Shown here: one piece after another, positions 40,599 to 49,689 of the stretch
How the letters are laid out: the number at the start of each line of letters is the position of its first letter
How positions within the stretch are numbered: the stretch's first letter is position 1
Assembly (NCBI RefSeq): GCF_022747945.1
Contig: NZ_JALDST010000001.1
Coordinates: forward strand, 3,844,001 to 3,908,000
From: Micromonospora sp. R77
GTDB taxonomy: Bacteria > Actinomycetota > Actinomycetes > Mycobacteriales > Micromonosporaceae
Reading direction: 5' to 3'
DNA: 64,000 bases
Program-made: the position numbers and the translations under genes
Notes under the pieces: generated by a model
Seen by the model: only the letters and a program-made list of their open reading frames with translations
Told to the model about the DNA's origin: nothing
Database searches by the model: none

Positions 40599-40974
40599 GG
40601 GGGTGACTGGTTTCGACTTCGTACGCAGCGACAGGGGAAGCGAGCCGAGGAAGCCGACGTCGTCTCGAGAATCGGTCGTCGGAAACCAATAAGCGCCAAG
40701 AACAATCGCGCTGACTTCGCTCTCGCCGCCTGAGGCGAGTAGTGAGTCTGTCGGCCTGGGAGCGCCTTCGACCCAGTTAGCCGGCATCAGCTAGAAGGCT
40801 GGCCAACCGGACCCGGTCGCGGGGTCCGTGCGGCGAGATCAATCAGCGACTGGGCCCGTCACACCAACTTGCTCGCGTGAGCGGTGGGGCCGAGTAGAGG
40901 CACAGCGAGCTGCGCTCGGAGAAGCCCTGACAAACCGGCGAAGGACCCGGGTTCGATTCCCGGCACCTCCACCA
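40599..40974 (+). ncRNA. ssrA: tmRNA (ssrA)
   Basis: The 5' end GGGGGTGACTGGTTTCGAC and the 3' end with TTCGATTCCCGGCACCTCCACCA are canonical. The acceptor stem pairs 40599-40605 with 40964-40970 (one G-U), the CCA is encoded, and the T-arm GGGTTCGATTCCC is intact. The internal tag reading frame ends in ALAA. Length is 376 nt, normal for one-piece tmRNA. It lies just after smpB. A TACGCT box at 40562 may be the -10. Confidence 0.96.
40695..40733 (+). other. tmRNA tag-peptide reading frame
   Basis: The frame from GCC to TGA encodes AKNNRADFALAA. The Ala-Leu-Ala-Ala end is the protease recognition signal appended to proteins from stalled ribosomes. The resume codon GCC is assigned by comparison with other tags that start with Ala. 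Confidence 0.85.
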
Positions 40975-40977
40975 CCT

Positions 40978-41016
40978 GACTGTGCGCCCCGGTCCACCGG
41001 ACCGGGGCGCACAGTC
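40978..41016 (+). terminator. Terminator of ssrA
   Basis: A perfect 18-bp stem (40978-40995 with 40999-41016) has a 3-base ACC loop and begins three bases after the CCA end of tmRNA. Confidence 0.88.
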
Positions 41017-41044
41017 GTCTGCGTACCCGGTCGCCCCGGCGACG

Positions 41045-41050
41045 TAGGCT
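41045..41050 (+). promoter_or_regulatory. -10 box of a leaderless promoter
   Basis: TAGGCT stands seven bases before the GTG start of the next gene, which has no ribosome binding site. Confidence 0.5.
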
Positions 41051-41057
41051 GCCGGCT

Positions 41058-41720
41058 GTGACCAACGAGAAGCTGCGGCTGTCGATCGGCGCCGGGCCGG
41101 GCCAGCGTGCCTTCGCCGCGGTGACGGGCGTGCTCCTGGTCGCCTTCGGTGCCGCCTTCGTGCTGCTGCCGTTGGTGGCGGACCCGCTGCTGCGCCGGCT
41201 CACCGGGGCCAGCGACCCGTTCCCGTCGTACGAGGACGCCCGCGACCTGCCGCCGGGGATGCTGCCGCCGGAACTGCAGGACGGTCCCCGGCAGGGGCCG
41301 GGCGCGGCCGGGCTGGTCGGGCTCTGCGGGCTCCCGTTCGTGCTGCTCGGGCTCTATCTGCTGCTGCGCATCCTGCGGACCGCCGCCTGGCTGGACGGCA
41401 CCCGCGCCCGTGTCCGGGGTGCGCTGGTGACCCGTACCGTCGACCTGGCGACCGCCGACGTGAGCGCCGGGGCGGTGCCGTACCGGGCCGGATCCGACGC
41501 GGTGGCCCGGGTGCCGACGCTGGTCGCCCGGGACCCGGCCGACGGCCGGCGGGTCACCATCCCGTTGCAGGGCATGGGGTTGGCCACCCTGCCCGGGTAC
41601 GAGCTGCGGGCCCTCGCCGACGCGATCACCGCCGGACGGCCGGACGACGGTCGGCACGCCGACGCGCACGCGCTGGCCGGTCAACTCCGCGCCATGGCGG
41701 CGAATCCCCTGAGGTTCTAG
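41058..41720 (+). CDS. Two-helix membrane protein of unknown function
   Basis: This 220-residue protein has two transmembrane segments (AFAAVTGVLLVAFGAAFVLL and GLVGLCGLPFVLLGLYLLLR) flanking a short loop with PPGMLPPEL, then a soluble C-terminal domain of about 110 residues (ARVRGALVTRTVDLATADVS, VTIPLQGMGLATLPGYELRALADAI). The C-terminal domain looks like a small beta-rich fold, probably cytoplasmic. I recognise no family. The start is a GTG, probably leaderless. Confidence 0.7.
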   Translation: MTNEKLRLSIGAGPGQRAFAAVTGVLLVAFGAAFVLLPLVADPLLRRLTGASDPFPSYEDARDLPPGMLPPELQDGPRQGPGAAGLVGLCGLPFVLLGLYLLLRILRTAAWLDGTRARVRGALVTRTVDLATADVSAGAVPYRAGSDAVARVPTLVARDPADGRRVTIPLQGMGLATLPGYELRALADAITAGRPDDGRHADAHALAGQLRAMAANPLRF

Positions 41721-41835
41721 GGTCGGGTGGGGCTCTCGGGGCAGATGGTGCAGATGAGGCGGTGCGGGCCCCTGGACAGCGCCGCGCACCAGGGCCACCA
41801 TCGCTGTACGCGAAAGTGCAGCGCGGGAGGTGCCC

Positions 41836-42306
41836 ATGGTCACCGGTCCGATCCAGCAGCCGTCCACCGTCCTCGCGACGGGCCGACCGCCCCTCGCGCG
41901 CCGACCCCGGCCCACCCTCCTCGGCGACGTGCACGCGCTCGCGCGGGTGCTCGCCGGGCCGGCGGTCGAACCCCGCTGGCGGGAACGGGTGATCGTCCGA
42001 CTCGATCCCGTCCAGCGGGGCTTCGCCGACCACGTTCGGCTCACCGAGGGGCCCGCCGGCCTCTATGCCGAACTGCTCGGCCAGGCACCGCGGCTGGACC
42101 GGGGAGTGCGCCTGCTGACCCGCGAACACGCCGCCATCGCCACCGCCATCGGTGCCCTCCAGCGGGCCGTCGGGGCCACCGGCGTACCGGCCGGTGAGCT
42201 GCGCAGCCGGGTCGCGGACCTGCTGCTGGCCCTCGACCGGCACCGGCAGCGCGGCGCCGACCTGCTGTGGGAGGCGTACCAGACGGACCTCGGCGGGGAG
42301 ACCTGA
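41836..42306 (+). CDS. Small helical protein of unknown function
   Basis: This 156-residue protein is largely alpha-helical. Segments such as LGDVHALARVLAGPAVEPRW, GVRLLTREHAAIATAIGAL and ADLLLALDRHRQRGADLLW carry His and Glu at spacings that faintly recall hemerythrin-like bundles, but no full metal motif is present. The ATG has GGGAGG five bases upstream. It is followed after 46 bases by a lipoprotein gene, perhaps in one transcript. Confidence 0.65.
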   Translation: MVTGPIQQPSTVLATGRPPLARRPRPTLLGDVHALARVLAGPAVEPRWRERVIVRLDPVQRGFADHVRLTEGPAGLYAELLGQAPRLDRGVRLLTREHAAIATAIGALQRAVGATGVPAGELRSRVADLLLALDRHRQRGADLLWEAYQTDLGGET

Positions 42307-42352
42307 CCGCGCCGACGGGAACCGGGGCGCTGCCTACCCCGTCCAACCGGGT

Positions 42353-43328
42353 ATGCGTCGCATCGTCGCCCTGCTGGGCCTGCCCCTCCTGCTCGCCGCC
42401 GGCTGCGCCTCGCCCGGCGCGGCACCGGCCGGGTCCGCCGGCGGCGACCCCGACCCCCGCCGCGCGGCGTTCGACCAGCGGGCCGCCGAAGTGGCCGGGA
42501 ACTGGCGACCCGACGCCGGGTGGACCACGGGGTACGTCCCGCTCCAGGACGCCACCGTGCTGACCGGGGACCCCGGCTTCACCCCGGAGACCGGGACGGC
42601 GTTCCGGGCCGGCTGGTACCGCGACCAGATCGACATTCCCGCCGCGCGCCCCGCCGACGGCACCGTCCGGTTCCCGGCCGGCACGCTCACCGTGCCGCTG
42701 ATCAGCGCCGCCGAGGCGTACGCCCAGCTCGACCAGGGCGATCCGCCGCCGTGCGACGGGCGGCCGCAGGCACCGGCCGGGGGACCGGGCCGGCCGAAGG
42801 TGGGCGGACCGACCGTCGAACCGGGCCCGGAGGGGCCGGTCGCCGGCGCGGGCGACGGACGCCTGCATCCCGCTCACCGTCACCGCCGTGCGGCTCGGCA
42901 CCGCTGCGGTACGGACCAGCCGCGGCACGGCCGAGGTGCCGGCCTGGCTGTTCACCGTCGAGGAGCTGACCGCACCGGTGGCCCGGCTCGCGGTGGCGCC
43001 CAGCGCGGTCACCGCCGTACCCGAACCGCCGGCACCCCCGCGGTCCGCGCCGGACGGCGTGGTGGGCGCGCAGGACCTGGTGGCGCCGGTGGACGGCACC
43101 CGGCTGACCTACCGGCTCGGGATCGGCGCCTGCGACACCGGCACCACCCCGCTGGTCGCCGAGCGGGACGACGTGGTCGTGGTCGGCGGGGGCGTGACCC
43201 GCGCGACGGGCGTCTGCACCGACCAGCTCAAGCTCGAACCGGTCACGGTCACGCTGACGGCCCCCCTCGGCGCCCGCCCGGTGCTCGACGTGCTCACCGG
43301 CGCGCCCCTGCTCACCCGGACGAGCTGA
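42353..43328 (+). pseudogene. Putative lipoprotein, frame-disrupted
   Basis: The N-terminal part (MRRIVALLGLPLLLAAGCAS, lipobox AAGC, Cys18) runs in one frame to about base 42850. The C-terminal part, from TDACIPLTVTAVRLG to GAPLLTRTS, continues in another frame to the stop. Removing one G near 42850-42852 restores a 324-residue lipoprotein. The break lies in a G run and may be a sequence error. I recognise no family; the second half (RLGIGACDTGTTPLVAERDD) looks like a small beta domain with a cysteine pair. Confidence 0.65.
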
Positions 43329-43332
43329 GTCA

Positions 43333-44928
43333 CTAGAGGATGCGGGGCACCTCGGTGCTGATCGGTGCCGGCAGCACCGTCGGCCGGTCCGCGGCGAGCG
43401 CCGCGCCCAGCACCTCACCCAGCCGGTCCAGGTCGTCCAGCACCGTGGACCCGCAGCCGTAGCCGTGCGCCAGCGCGGCGATGTCCAGCCCCGGCAGGTC
43501 CAGGGCGGGGACGCCGGGAGTGTGCTTCAGCTCGGCGAACGCCTTCAGGATCGCGTACTGCTGGTTGACCGGCACCAGCACGGGCAGCGGCAGCCGCAGC
43601 CGCGCGGCGGTCCAGAGCGCCTGCACCGAGTAGTGGAACGAACCGTCACCGATCACCGCCACCACCGGCCGGCCGCGCCCGGTGTCCCGCTCGGCCAGCG
43701 CGATGCCCACCGCCGCCGGCAGGCCGAACCCCAGACCGCCGCTGGCCATCGTGACGTACGAGCCCGGCCGGGTGATCCGCAGCCGGCGGCGCAGCACGGC
43801 CAGGTTCGACGGCGACTCCTGCACCAGCACCCCGTCCGCCGGCCAGTGCCGCGCCAGGGCGGCGAAGAGCGCGTCGGCGCTCGGCGGATCGGTCGCCTCC
43901 GGCGGCTCCGGGTCGGCGCGGGGCGGCGGCGCCGCCCGGTCCGTCGGCGGCAGCAGCGCCACCAGCTCCGCCAGCGCCAGCCCGGCGTCGCCGAGCAGGC
44001 TGTCCCCGACCGGCGCCCGCGCCGACTCGTCCGGGTCGTCGGTGACGTGCAGCAGCCGCGCACCCTCGGGCAGGTGGTCACCCGGCACGTGCGGGTAGTA
44101 GCGGAACACCGGCGCACCCACCACCAGCACCACGTCGTGGCCGCGCAGCGCCGCCGCGAGCGGCCCGATCGCGTACGGCAGGACGCCCCGGAACTGCGGG
44201 TGGTCCTCGGGGAAGACGGCCCGCTCCGGTGCCGGGGCCGCCCAGACCGGGGCGGCCAGCCGCTCGGCCAGCGCCACGGCGGCCGGCCAGGCGTCCGCCC
44301 GGTCCACCGCCGCGCCGAACACCAGCACCGGCGACCGGGCCGCCGCCAGCCAGTCGGCGAACCCGCGCAGCCGGTCCGGGTCCGGGGCGAACCGGGTCGC
44401 CACCGTGCGCCGCTGCGGGGGCGGGTCGGCGGGCCGGTCCCAGTCGTCCATCGGGAGCGAGAGGAAGACCGGCCCGGCCGGGGGCTGCACCGCCGTCGCG
44501 TACGCCCGCAGGAAGGCCGCCGGGACGTCCTGCGCGCGGGTCGGCTCGTGGCTCCACTTCACGTACGGCTGGGGCAGCTCCGCCGCCCGGCGGCTCGCCA
44601 GCCGGGGCTCGAGCAGCAGCATCTCCCGGGTCTGCTGGCCGGCGGTGACGATCAGCGGGGTGCGGTTGTGCCAGGCGGTGACCAGGTTGCCCATGCCGTT
44701 GCCGGTGCCCGGTGCGGTGTGCAGGTTGACGTGCGCCGGCCGGCAGGTGGCCTGGGCGTAGCCGTCGGCCATCGCCACCGCCGACGCCTCCTGCAGGGCG
44801 TGCACGTAGTGGAAGTCGGCCGGGAAGTCCTGGAGGAAGGGCTCCTCGGTCGAGCCCGGGTTGCCGAAGACGGTGGTCAGGCCCAGGTCACGCAGCAGGT
44901 CGTAGGTGGTCTCCCGGACCGTTGCCAT
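43333..44928 (-). CDS. mdlC: Benzoylformate decarboxylase-like ThDP enzyme
   Basis: This 531-residue thiamine-diphosphate enzyme has Ser26 (FGNPGST), Glu47 (LQEASAVAMADGYA) and His70 (NLHTAPGTGNGMGN) at the same numbers as in Pseudomonas benzoylformate decarboxylase. The ThDP motif IGDGSFHYSVQALWTAARL is followed by NQQY. The second catalytic His (His281 there, in FRYH) aligns with Tyr278 here, with His280 two residues on, so substrate choice may differ. It would decarboxylate benzoylformate or another 2-keto acid; no mandelate genes are adjacent. The start ATG is preceded by an in-frame GTG. Confidence 0.82.
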   Translation of the reverse strand: MATVRETTYDLLRDLGLTTVFGNPGSTEEPFLQDFPADFHYVHALQEASAVAMADGYAQATCRPAHVNLHTAPGTGNGMGNLVTAWHNRTPLIVTAGQQTREMLLLEPRLASRRAAELPQPYVKWSHEPTRAQDVPAAFLRAYATAVQPPAGPVFLSLPMDDWDRPADPPPQRRTVATRFAPDPDRLRGFADWLAAARSPVLVFGAAVDRADAWPAAVALAERLAAPVWAAPAPERAVFPEDHPQFRGVLPYAIGPLAAALRGHDVVLVVGAPVFRYYPHVPGDHLPEGARLLHVTDDPDESARAPVGDSLLGDAGLALAELVALLPPTDRAAPPPRADPEPPEATDPPSADALFAALARHWPADGVLVQESPSNLAVLRRRLRITRPGSYVTMASGGLGFGLPAAVGIALAERDTGRGRPVVAVIGDGSFHYSVQALWTAARLRLPLPVLVPVNQQYAILKAFAELKHTPGVPALDLPGLDIAALAHGYGCGSTVLDDLDRLGEVLGAALAADRPTVLPAPISTEVPRIL

Positions 44929-45066
44929 CACCGACCGCCCCCGTCCCGCGCAGTGCCGGAGACGGTTCGGTGATCAGCCTCCCGACCAGCCGAATCTATC
45001 GCCGGGCGGCCGGGTTGTCGGGCGCTTCCCGGGTCGTCACCCCCTCGCTTCCCGGTTCCCGACCCC

Positions 45067-45870
45067 CTACGGCAGGTCGAAGGGCAGCTTGATCCCGTCT
45101 AGCGCGTCGCCGCACGGGCAGTCCCGCTCGGCCGGCAGCGCGCCCACCGCGTCCAGCAGCACCCCGCGCAGCCGGTCGGTGTTCTCGGCGAAGACCGAGA
45201 AGACCTCCTCCTGGGTGACCTCGTCACCGCTCTCGACGCCCGCGTCCAGGTCGGTGACCAGCGCGATCGACGTGTAGCAGAGGGCCAGCTCGCGGGCGAG
45301 CACCGCCTCCGGGTGACCGGTCATGTTCACCACCGACCCGCCGATCGCGGTGAACCAGCGCGACTCGGCACGGGTGGAGAAGCGTGGCCCCTCGACCACC
45401 ACCACGGTCCCGCCGTCGACCGCCGGCACGTCCCGGCCGGCCGCCGCGGCCAGCAGCGTACGACGCCCGGTCGGGCAGTACGGGTCGGCGAACGAGACGT
45501 GCACCGCGCCCCGGTCGTAGTAGGTCTGGACCCGCCCGCTGGTCCGGTCGATGAGCTGGTCCGGCACCACGAACGTGCCCGGCCCCAGCTCGGGCCGCAG
45601 GCCACCGACCGCGCACGGGGCGAGCACCTGGCGCACCCCCAGGGAGCGCAGCGCCCACAGGTTCGCCCGGTACGGGATCAGGTGCGGCGGGTAGCGGTGG
45701 TCCCGGCCGTGCCGGGGCAGGAAGGCCACCCGACGTCCACCCAGCTCGGCGATGGTGATCGCGTCCGACGGCGCCCCGTACGGCGTCTCCACCTGGTGTT
45801 CGGTGGCGCCGTCGAGCAGGGCGTAGAGCCCCGATCCACCGATCACTGCCAACTCGGCCGTTGGACGCAT
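45067..45870 (-). CDS. mtnP: S-methyl-5'-thioadenosine phosphorylase
   Basis: This 267-residue phosphorylase converts methylthioadenosine and phosphate to adenine and methylthioribose-1-phosphate in methionine salvage. Motifs are GGSGLY, LPRHGRDHRYPPHLIPYRAN, the nucleoside loop VNMTGHPEAVLARELALCY and VTDLDAG; NMTxxPE and the Asp pair point to the adenine-specific MTAP type. A short Cys-rich tail (RDCPCGDALDG) is typical of actinobacterial members. The ATG has AAGGAG seven bases upstream. ahcY, elsewhere in the window, deals with the other SAM by-product. Confidence 0.9.
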   Translation of the reverse strand: MRPTAELAVIGGSGLYALLDGATEHQVETPYGAPSDAITIAELGGRRVAFLPRHGRDHRYPPHLIPYRANLWALRSLGVRQVLAPCAVGGLRPELGPGTFVVPDQLIDRTSGRVQTYYDRGAVHVSFADPYCPTGRRTLLAAAAGRDVPAVDGGTVVVVEGPRFSTRAESRWFTAIGGSVVNMTGHPEAVLARELALCYTSIALVTDLDAGVESGDEVTQEEVFSVFAENTDRLRGVLLDAVGALPAERDCPCGDALDGIKLPFDLP

Positions 45871-46013
45871 GGGGCTCTCCTTCGATCCTGTTCGATCATC
45901 CGCCCGTCAGACCTTAGCCACCGTGCGGAGCGCAGGCTATGGTGCCAGGCATGGCGTTGACAGCGCGGATGGCCCACGGCGTCGGGTTCCCTGCCCCGGT
46001 GCACGGGTGACGA

Positions 46014-46610
46014 ATGTCCGACATGCAGGAGGGACAGGCGATCGGTGGTCGGGCCATGGAGTCGATGACCGGACGGCTGCTGGTCGCGACCCCGACGCTC
46101 AAGGACCCCAACTTCGACCGTACGGTCGTGCTGCTGGTCGCCCATGAGCCCGGCGGCGCGCTCGGGGTGGTGCTGAACCGGGCCACCGAGGTGCCGGTGG
46201 CCGACGTGCTGGGCGACTGGAGCGACCTGGCCCGCCATCCCGCGGTCCTCTTCGAGGGCGGTCCCGTGCAGCCCGACTCGGCCATCTGCCTGGCCCGGAT
46301 GCGGCACCCGATCAAGCCGGTGAAGGGCTTCCACCGGGTCTCCGGCGCGGTCGGCACCATCGACCTCTCGGTCGACCCGGAGCGGCTGCGGGACGCCATC
46401 GGCGGGATCCGGGTCTTCGCCGGCTATTCCGGCTGGGGCGCGGGGCAGTTGGAGCGGGAGATCGAGGAGGGCTCCTGGTTCGTCCTGGACGCGCTCCCCG
46501 GGGACGCCTTCGTCGACCGGCCGGACGATCTGTGGCCGATGGTGCTGCGCCGGCAGGGCGGCATGATGGCCGCCGTCGCCCATTTCCCGCCGGACGTGGC
46601 CCTCAATTGA
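46014..46610 (+). CDS. YqgE/AlgH family protein (UPF0301)
   Basis: This 198-residue protein of the YqgE/AlgH family has TGRLLVATPTLKDPNFDRTV, LGVVLNRATEVPV, VLFEGGPVQPDS and RVFAGYSGWGAGQLEREI with the end RQGGMMAAVAHFPPDVALN. Its biochemical role is not established. The start is uncertain: ATGs at 46014, 46023 and 46050 precede the conserved part. It is divergent from mtnP and followed by tRNA-Ala. Confidence 0.88.
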   Translation: MSDMQEGQAIGGRAMESMTGRLLVATPTLKDPNFDRTVVLLVAHEPGGALGVVLNRATEVPVADVLGDWSDLARHPAVLFEGGPVQPDSAICLARMRHPIKPVKGFHRVSGAVGTIDLSVDPERLRDAIGGIRVFAGYSGWGAGQLEREIEEGSWFVLDALPGDAFVDRPDDLWPMVLRRQGGMMAAVAHFPPDVALN

Positions 46611-46660
46611 GCCACCCGGCGCAGGGGCCCCCGCGAGATGACCATGCCGGCGGGCGTGTG

Positions 46661-46666
46661 TATAGT
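46661..46666 (+). promoter_or_regulatory. -10 box of the tRNA-Ala promoter
   Basis: TATAGT, with TGACCA 16 bp upstream (46639-46644), is the most canonical promoter-like pair near the tRNA gene. The transcript would have a leader of about 29 nt, removed by RNase P. Confidence 0.55.
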
Positions 46667-46701
46667 TCTCTCCGTGCCCGGGCGACCGGGGGCGACAGCA
46701 A

Positions 46702-46774
46702 GGGGCCGTGGCGCAGCTGGTAGCGCACCACACTGGCAGTGTGGGGGTCAGGGGTTCGAGTCCCCTCGGCTCCA
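46702..46774 (+). tRNA. tRNA-Ala (GGC)
   Basis: A complete 73-nt cloverleaf has acceptor stem GGGGCCG/CGGCTCC (one G-U) and D-arm GCGCAGCTGGTAGCGC. The anticodon stem CCACA/TGTGG carries loop CTGGCAG (anticodon GGC, reading GCC). The T-arm is AGGGGTTCGAGTCCCCT and the discriminator A. The 3' CCA is not fully encoded (ACCC). Confidence 0.95.
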
Positions 46775-46784
46775 CCCTTCAGAC

Positions 46785-46814
46785 AGGGCGTTCGTCAGAA
46801 ATGACGGGCGCCCT
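46785..46814 (+). terminator. Hairpin terminator after tRNA-Ala
   Basis: A 13-bp stem (46785-46797 with 46802-46814, two G-U pairs) is capped by a GAAA tetraloop and begins ten bases after the tRNA. Confidence 0.75.
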
Positions 46815-47109
46815 TCGTCGTACCGGGCTGGCGCGAGAAACGTGCCGCCCGCTCGCCGGAGAGCCGTCGGGCGGCAGGCGGCGGCCCCAGACCGGTGGTG
46901 CGGGCCGGGGGTGCGGGATCGCCACGACGAGGGCGGCGCGTGTCGGGCACGTGGCGGTCCGGCTCCGGTTCCGCACGTACGCGTGCCCACCGGTCCTTCC
47001 CCGGCTGTGATGTGGCCGACGGGTGGGCCTCTCTGTGGGTCGCCGGCCGCCTGCACCAGCGGTACCGTCCTTACCGGGGCAGCCGGCCTCCGCAGGACGA
47101 AGGAGCAGG
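46815..47109. other. Gap between tRNA-Ala and the phosphatase gene
   Basis: About 300 bases without a gene. No integration-site copy of the tRNA 3' end, repeat or structured element was seen. The last bases (AGGAGCAGG) form the ribosome binding site of the phosphatase. Confidence 0.5.
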
Positions 47110-49689
47110 GTGCGAGGGCGGATCGGGCGAATCTCCACGGACGGGACGGGCGGACTGCTCCCCGCCGATGTGCTGCGGCAGGCGTCGGCCGAGGTGGTCG
47201 TGCTGGTCCTCCTCGACGAGGCCGGCGAGCAGCTCGACCTGGTCTCGCAGGCCGGCATGGTGCCCGAGGTAGCGGAGAGCTGGTCCCGGTTCCCACTGGG
47301 CGCACCGGTGGCGATCGCCCGGTCGGCGCGGACCGGTGAGCTGGTCGAGGCCGGGTCCTTCCGCGAGCGGCTGATCCGTTTCCCGGCGACCGCCAGCGTG
47401 CCGACCGCCGACGTCGAAGGACTGGTCGCCGCTCCGCTCTGGCAACCCCGCCCGGGTCACGAGCCGGTGGTGATCGGCGCGATCAGCATCGGTTACCGGC
47501 GCGGTGTGCCGCCGGGCGCGCTGGAGACCGTGGTCCGGCTGGCCGAGCACGCCGCCGAGCAGGTTCGGGTGACCGGCCTGCGGCACGGGTCCCGCCAGCC
47601 CGCCCCCGACGGCCCGGTGCCGTTGCCCACCATGTCGGCCGTCGCGCAACTGGCCCGTGGGGCGGGTGCCCAGGGCATCGACCAGGCACTGCTCGAGACC
47701 GTGCTGATGCACCTGCCGGTCGGGGTCAGTGTGCTGGACCGGGACATGCGTTTCATGCTGGTCAACCAGCGGGCTGCGGAGATCAACGGCTGCACCCCGG
47801 ACGAGCACATCGGTCGCCACTTCCGGGAGGTGCTGCCCGACCTGCCCGAGTCGTTCGTCGCCCAGCTGCGCGAGGTGGTGCACACCGGCCGGCCGCTGCT
47901 GAACCACGACATCGTCGGTCCGACGCCGGGGCGGCCGGGGCAGCGGCGCTGGCGGGGCAGCTACTACCCGGTCGTCGGTGCGTCGCCCACCGGCCCGGTC
48001 GGCATCGCCTCGGTCTTCGAGGAGGTCACCGACGAGGAGACGCTCGACGTCGAACAGTTGACCGCGGGGCGCGCGGCCACCCTGACCGTGCTGGACACCC
48101 TGGTCGAGAACGCCCCGGTCGGGGTCGCCCTGCTCGACACCGAGCTGCGCTACCTGAAGATCAATCCGACCCTCGCCGAGTGGAACGGGCGGCCCGTCGC
48201 CGACCATCTCGGCCGCCGCCTGCCCGACCTCCTGCCCGAGCTGGGGCCGCTGGTCGAGCCGGTGATGCGGGAGGTCGCCGAGACCGGGGTGGTCCGCGAC
48301 GTGGAGACCGCCACGGGCGAGCGGACCTGGTCGAGCAGCTTCTTCGGCGTACCGGGGCCGGGGGGCCGGACCGCTGCCGTGGCGATCTTCGTGACCGAGG
48401 TGACCCGGCGGCGGCAGGAGGAACAGCGGGCGCGTCAGGTGCAGGCATTCACCGAAGCGCTGTCCCAGGCGGTGTCCGTCGCCGAGGTCGCTATTGCCGT
48501 CGGTACCGCGGGTGCCCTCGCCGCCGGGGCCAACGTGGCATCCGTGGCCCTGCTCGACGACCGGGGCCGGCGGCTGCGCTTCGCGCCCACCGGGCATGAG
48601 CCCCCGGAGCAGTGGCGCGTCCTGCCCTGCGACGCCGACCATCCGATCGCGGTGGCGTACCGCTCGGACAGGTCCGCCTTCCACCCGGACGTGGGTGCGA
48701 TGCTCCACCGCTATCCGCAGCTCGCCGAGACACAGGCGCGCACGGCTCATACCGCCTGGGCGATGATGCCGATGCGCGGCCGGGGGACGGCTGCCGGCAT
48801 GCTCACCTTCGCGTACCGGACGGAGCAGGCGTTCGACGCCGACCAGCGGAACCTCCTGGAGACGCTGGCCGGCCTCGCCGGTCAGGCGCTCGCCCGCGCC
48901 CAACTGTACGAACGTGAGCACGCCACCGCCCTGCGCCTGCAACGCAGCCTGCTGCCGTCCCGGTTGCCGGAGGTGCCCGGCGCGGAGTTGGCGGCCGTCT
49001 ACGTCACCGGTGACGCGGCCGAGGTCGGCGGCGACTTCTATGACGTCTTCGCAGTCGACGGCTCCGCCGGTCGCGAATGGGTGCTGGTGGTCGGTGACGT
49101 GGCCGGCCGGGGCGTGGACGCCGCCTCGGTGACCGGCCTCGCGCGGCACACCCTGCGGATCACCGCCGCAGCGGCCGAGCCGGCTGCCGCGCTGCGCCGG
49201 CTGCACACCCGACTGTGGGAGGACGCCGACGTCGACCGGTTCCTCACCGTGGCCTGCGGACGGTTGCGGCTGCACGACGATGGGGCGGAGCTGGACCTCG
49301 CCTCCGGGGGGCACCCGCCCGCGCTGGTACGCCGTGCCGACGGCAGCGTCGAGGTGGTCAGCGTGCCGGGGATGCTCATCGGAGCCTTCGCCGAGGTGCG
49401 GGTCGAGCAGCGGCCGGTGCACCTGGCGGCGGGGGACACCGTGCTGCTGTACACCGACGGCGTCATCGAGGCGCGCGGGCCGGCGGGGCTCTTCGGTCAG
49501 GAACGCCTGGTGGAGCTGGTGCGTGGCGCGCTCCACGACGATCCGGAGGGGTTGGTCGCGTACGTCCGCGCCGGGGTCGACGCGTTCCAGCACGGCCCGG
49601 CCGCCGACGACATCGCGATCCTCGCCCTCCGGATCTTCCCGGCGTCAGCGCCACCCACGGTGACCGTGAGGGCTGCGGACGGGGCCTGA
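47110..49689 (+). CDS. GAF/PAS/PAS/GAF-SpoIIE (PP2C) phosphatase
   Basis: This 859-residue sensor phosphatase has a GAF-like N-terminal domain (about 1-165), PAS1 (about 207-320, VSVLDRDMRFMLVNQRAAEI), PAS2 (about 337-440, VALLDTELRYLKINPTLAEW), a second GAF domain (about 440-597) and a C-terminal SpoIIE-type PP2C domain (about 617-845). The PP2C domain has metal Asp motifs GGDFYDVF, VVGDVAGRGVDAA and ADDIAIL. Such proteins dephosphorylate anti-anti-sigma factors in stress signalling; no anti-sigma gene is adjacent, so the partner is elsewhere. No membrane helix is seen. The GTG has AGGAG four bases upstream. Confidence 0.9.
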   Translation: MRGRIGRISTDGTGGLLPADVLRQASAEVVVLVLLDEAGEQLDLVSQAGMVPEVAESWSRFPLGAPVAIARSARTGELVEAGSFRERLIRFPATASVPTADVEGLVAAPLWQPRPGHEPVVIGAISIGYRRGVPPGALETVVRLAEHAAEQVRVTGLRHGSRQPAPDGPVPLPTMSAVAQLARGAGAQGIDQALLETVLMHLPVGVSVLDRDMRFMLVNQRAAEINGCTPDEHIGRHFREVLPDLPESFVAQLREVVHTGRPLLNHDIVGPTPGRPGQRRWRGSYYPVVGASPTGPVGIASVFEEVTDEETLDVEQLTAGRAATLTVLDTLVENAPVGVALLDTELRYLKINPTLAEWNGRPVADHLGRRLPDLLPELGPLVEPVMREVAETGVVRDVETATGERTWSSSFFGVPGPGGRTAAVAIFVTEVTRRRQEEQRARQVQAFTEALSQAVSVAEVAIAVGTAGALAAGANVASVALLDDRGRRLRFAPTGHEPPEQWRVLPCDADHPIAVAYRSDRSAFHPDVGAMLHRYPQLAETQARTAHTAWAMMPMRGRGTAAGMLTFAYRTEQAFDADQRNLLETLAGLAGQALARAQLYEREHATALRLQRSLLPSRLPEVPGAELAAVYVTGDAAEVGGDFYDVFAVDGSAGREWVLVVGDVAGRGVDAASVTGLARHTLRITAAAAEPAAALRRLHTRLWEDADVDRFLTVACGRLRLHDDGAELDLASGGHPPALVRRADGSVEVVSVPGMLIGAFAEVRVEQRPVHLAAGDTVLLYTDGVIEARGPAGLFGQERLVELVRGALHDDPEGLVAYVRAGVDAFQHGPAADDIAILALRIFPASAPPTVTVRAADGA

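Noticed and set aside
40839..42044. A 401-codon minus-strand frame overlapping tmRNA
   Set aside because: It runs through the T-arm of tmRNA and its terminator and covers a better-supported membrane-protein gene on the other strand.
46702..47109. Integration site of a mobile element at tRNA-Ala
   Set aside because: No integrase gene and no second copy of the tRNA 3' end were found downstream.
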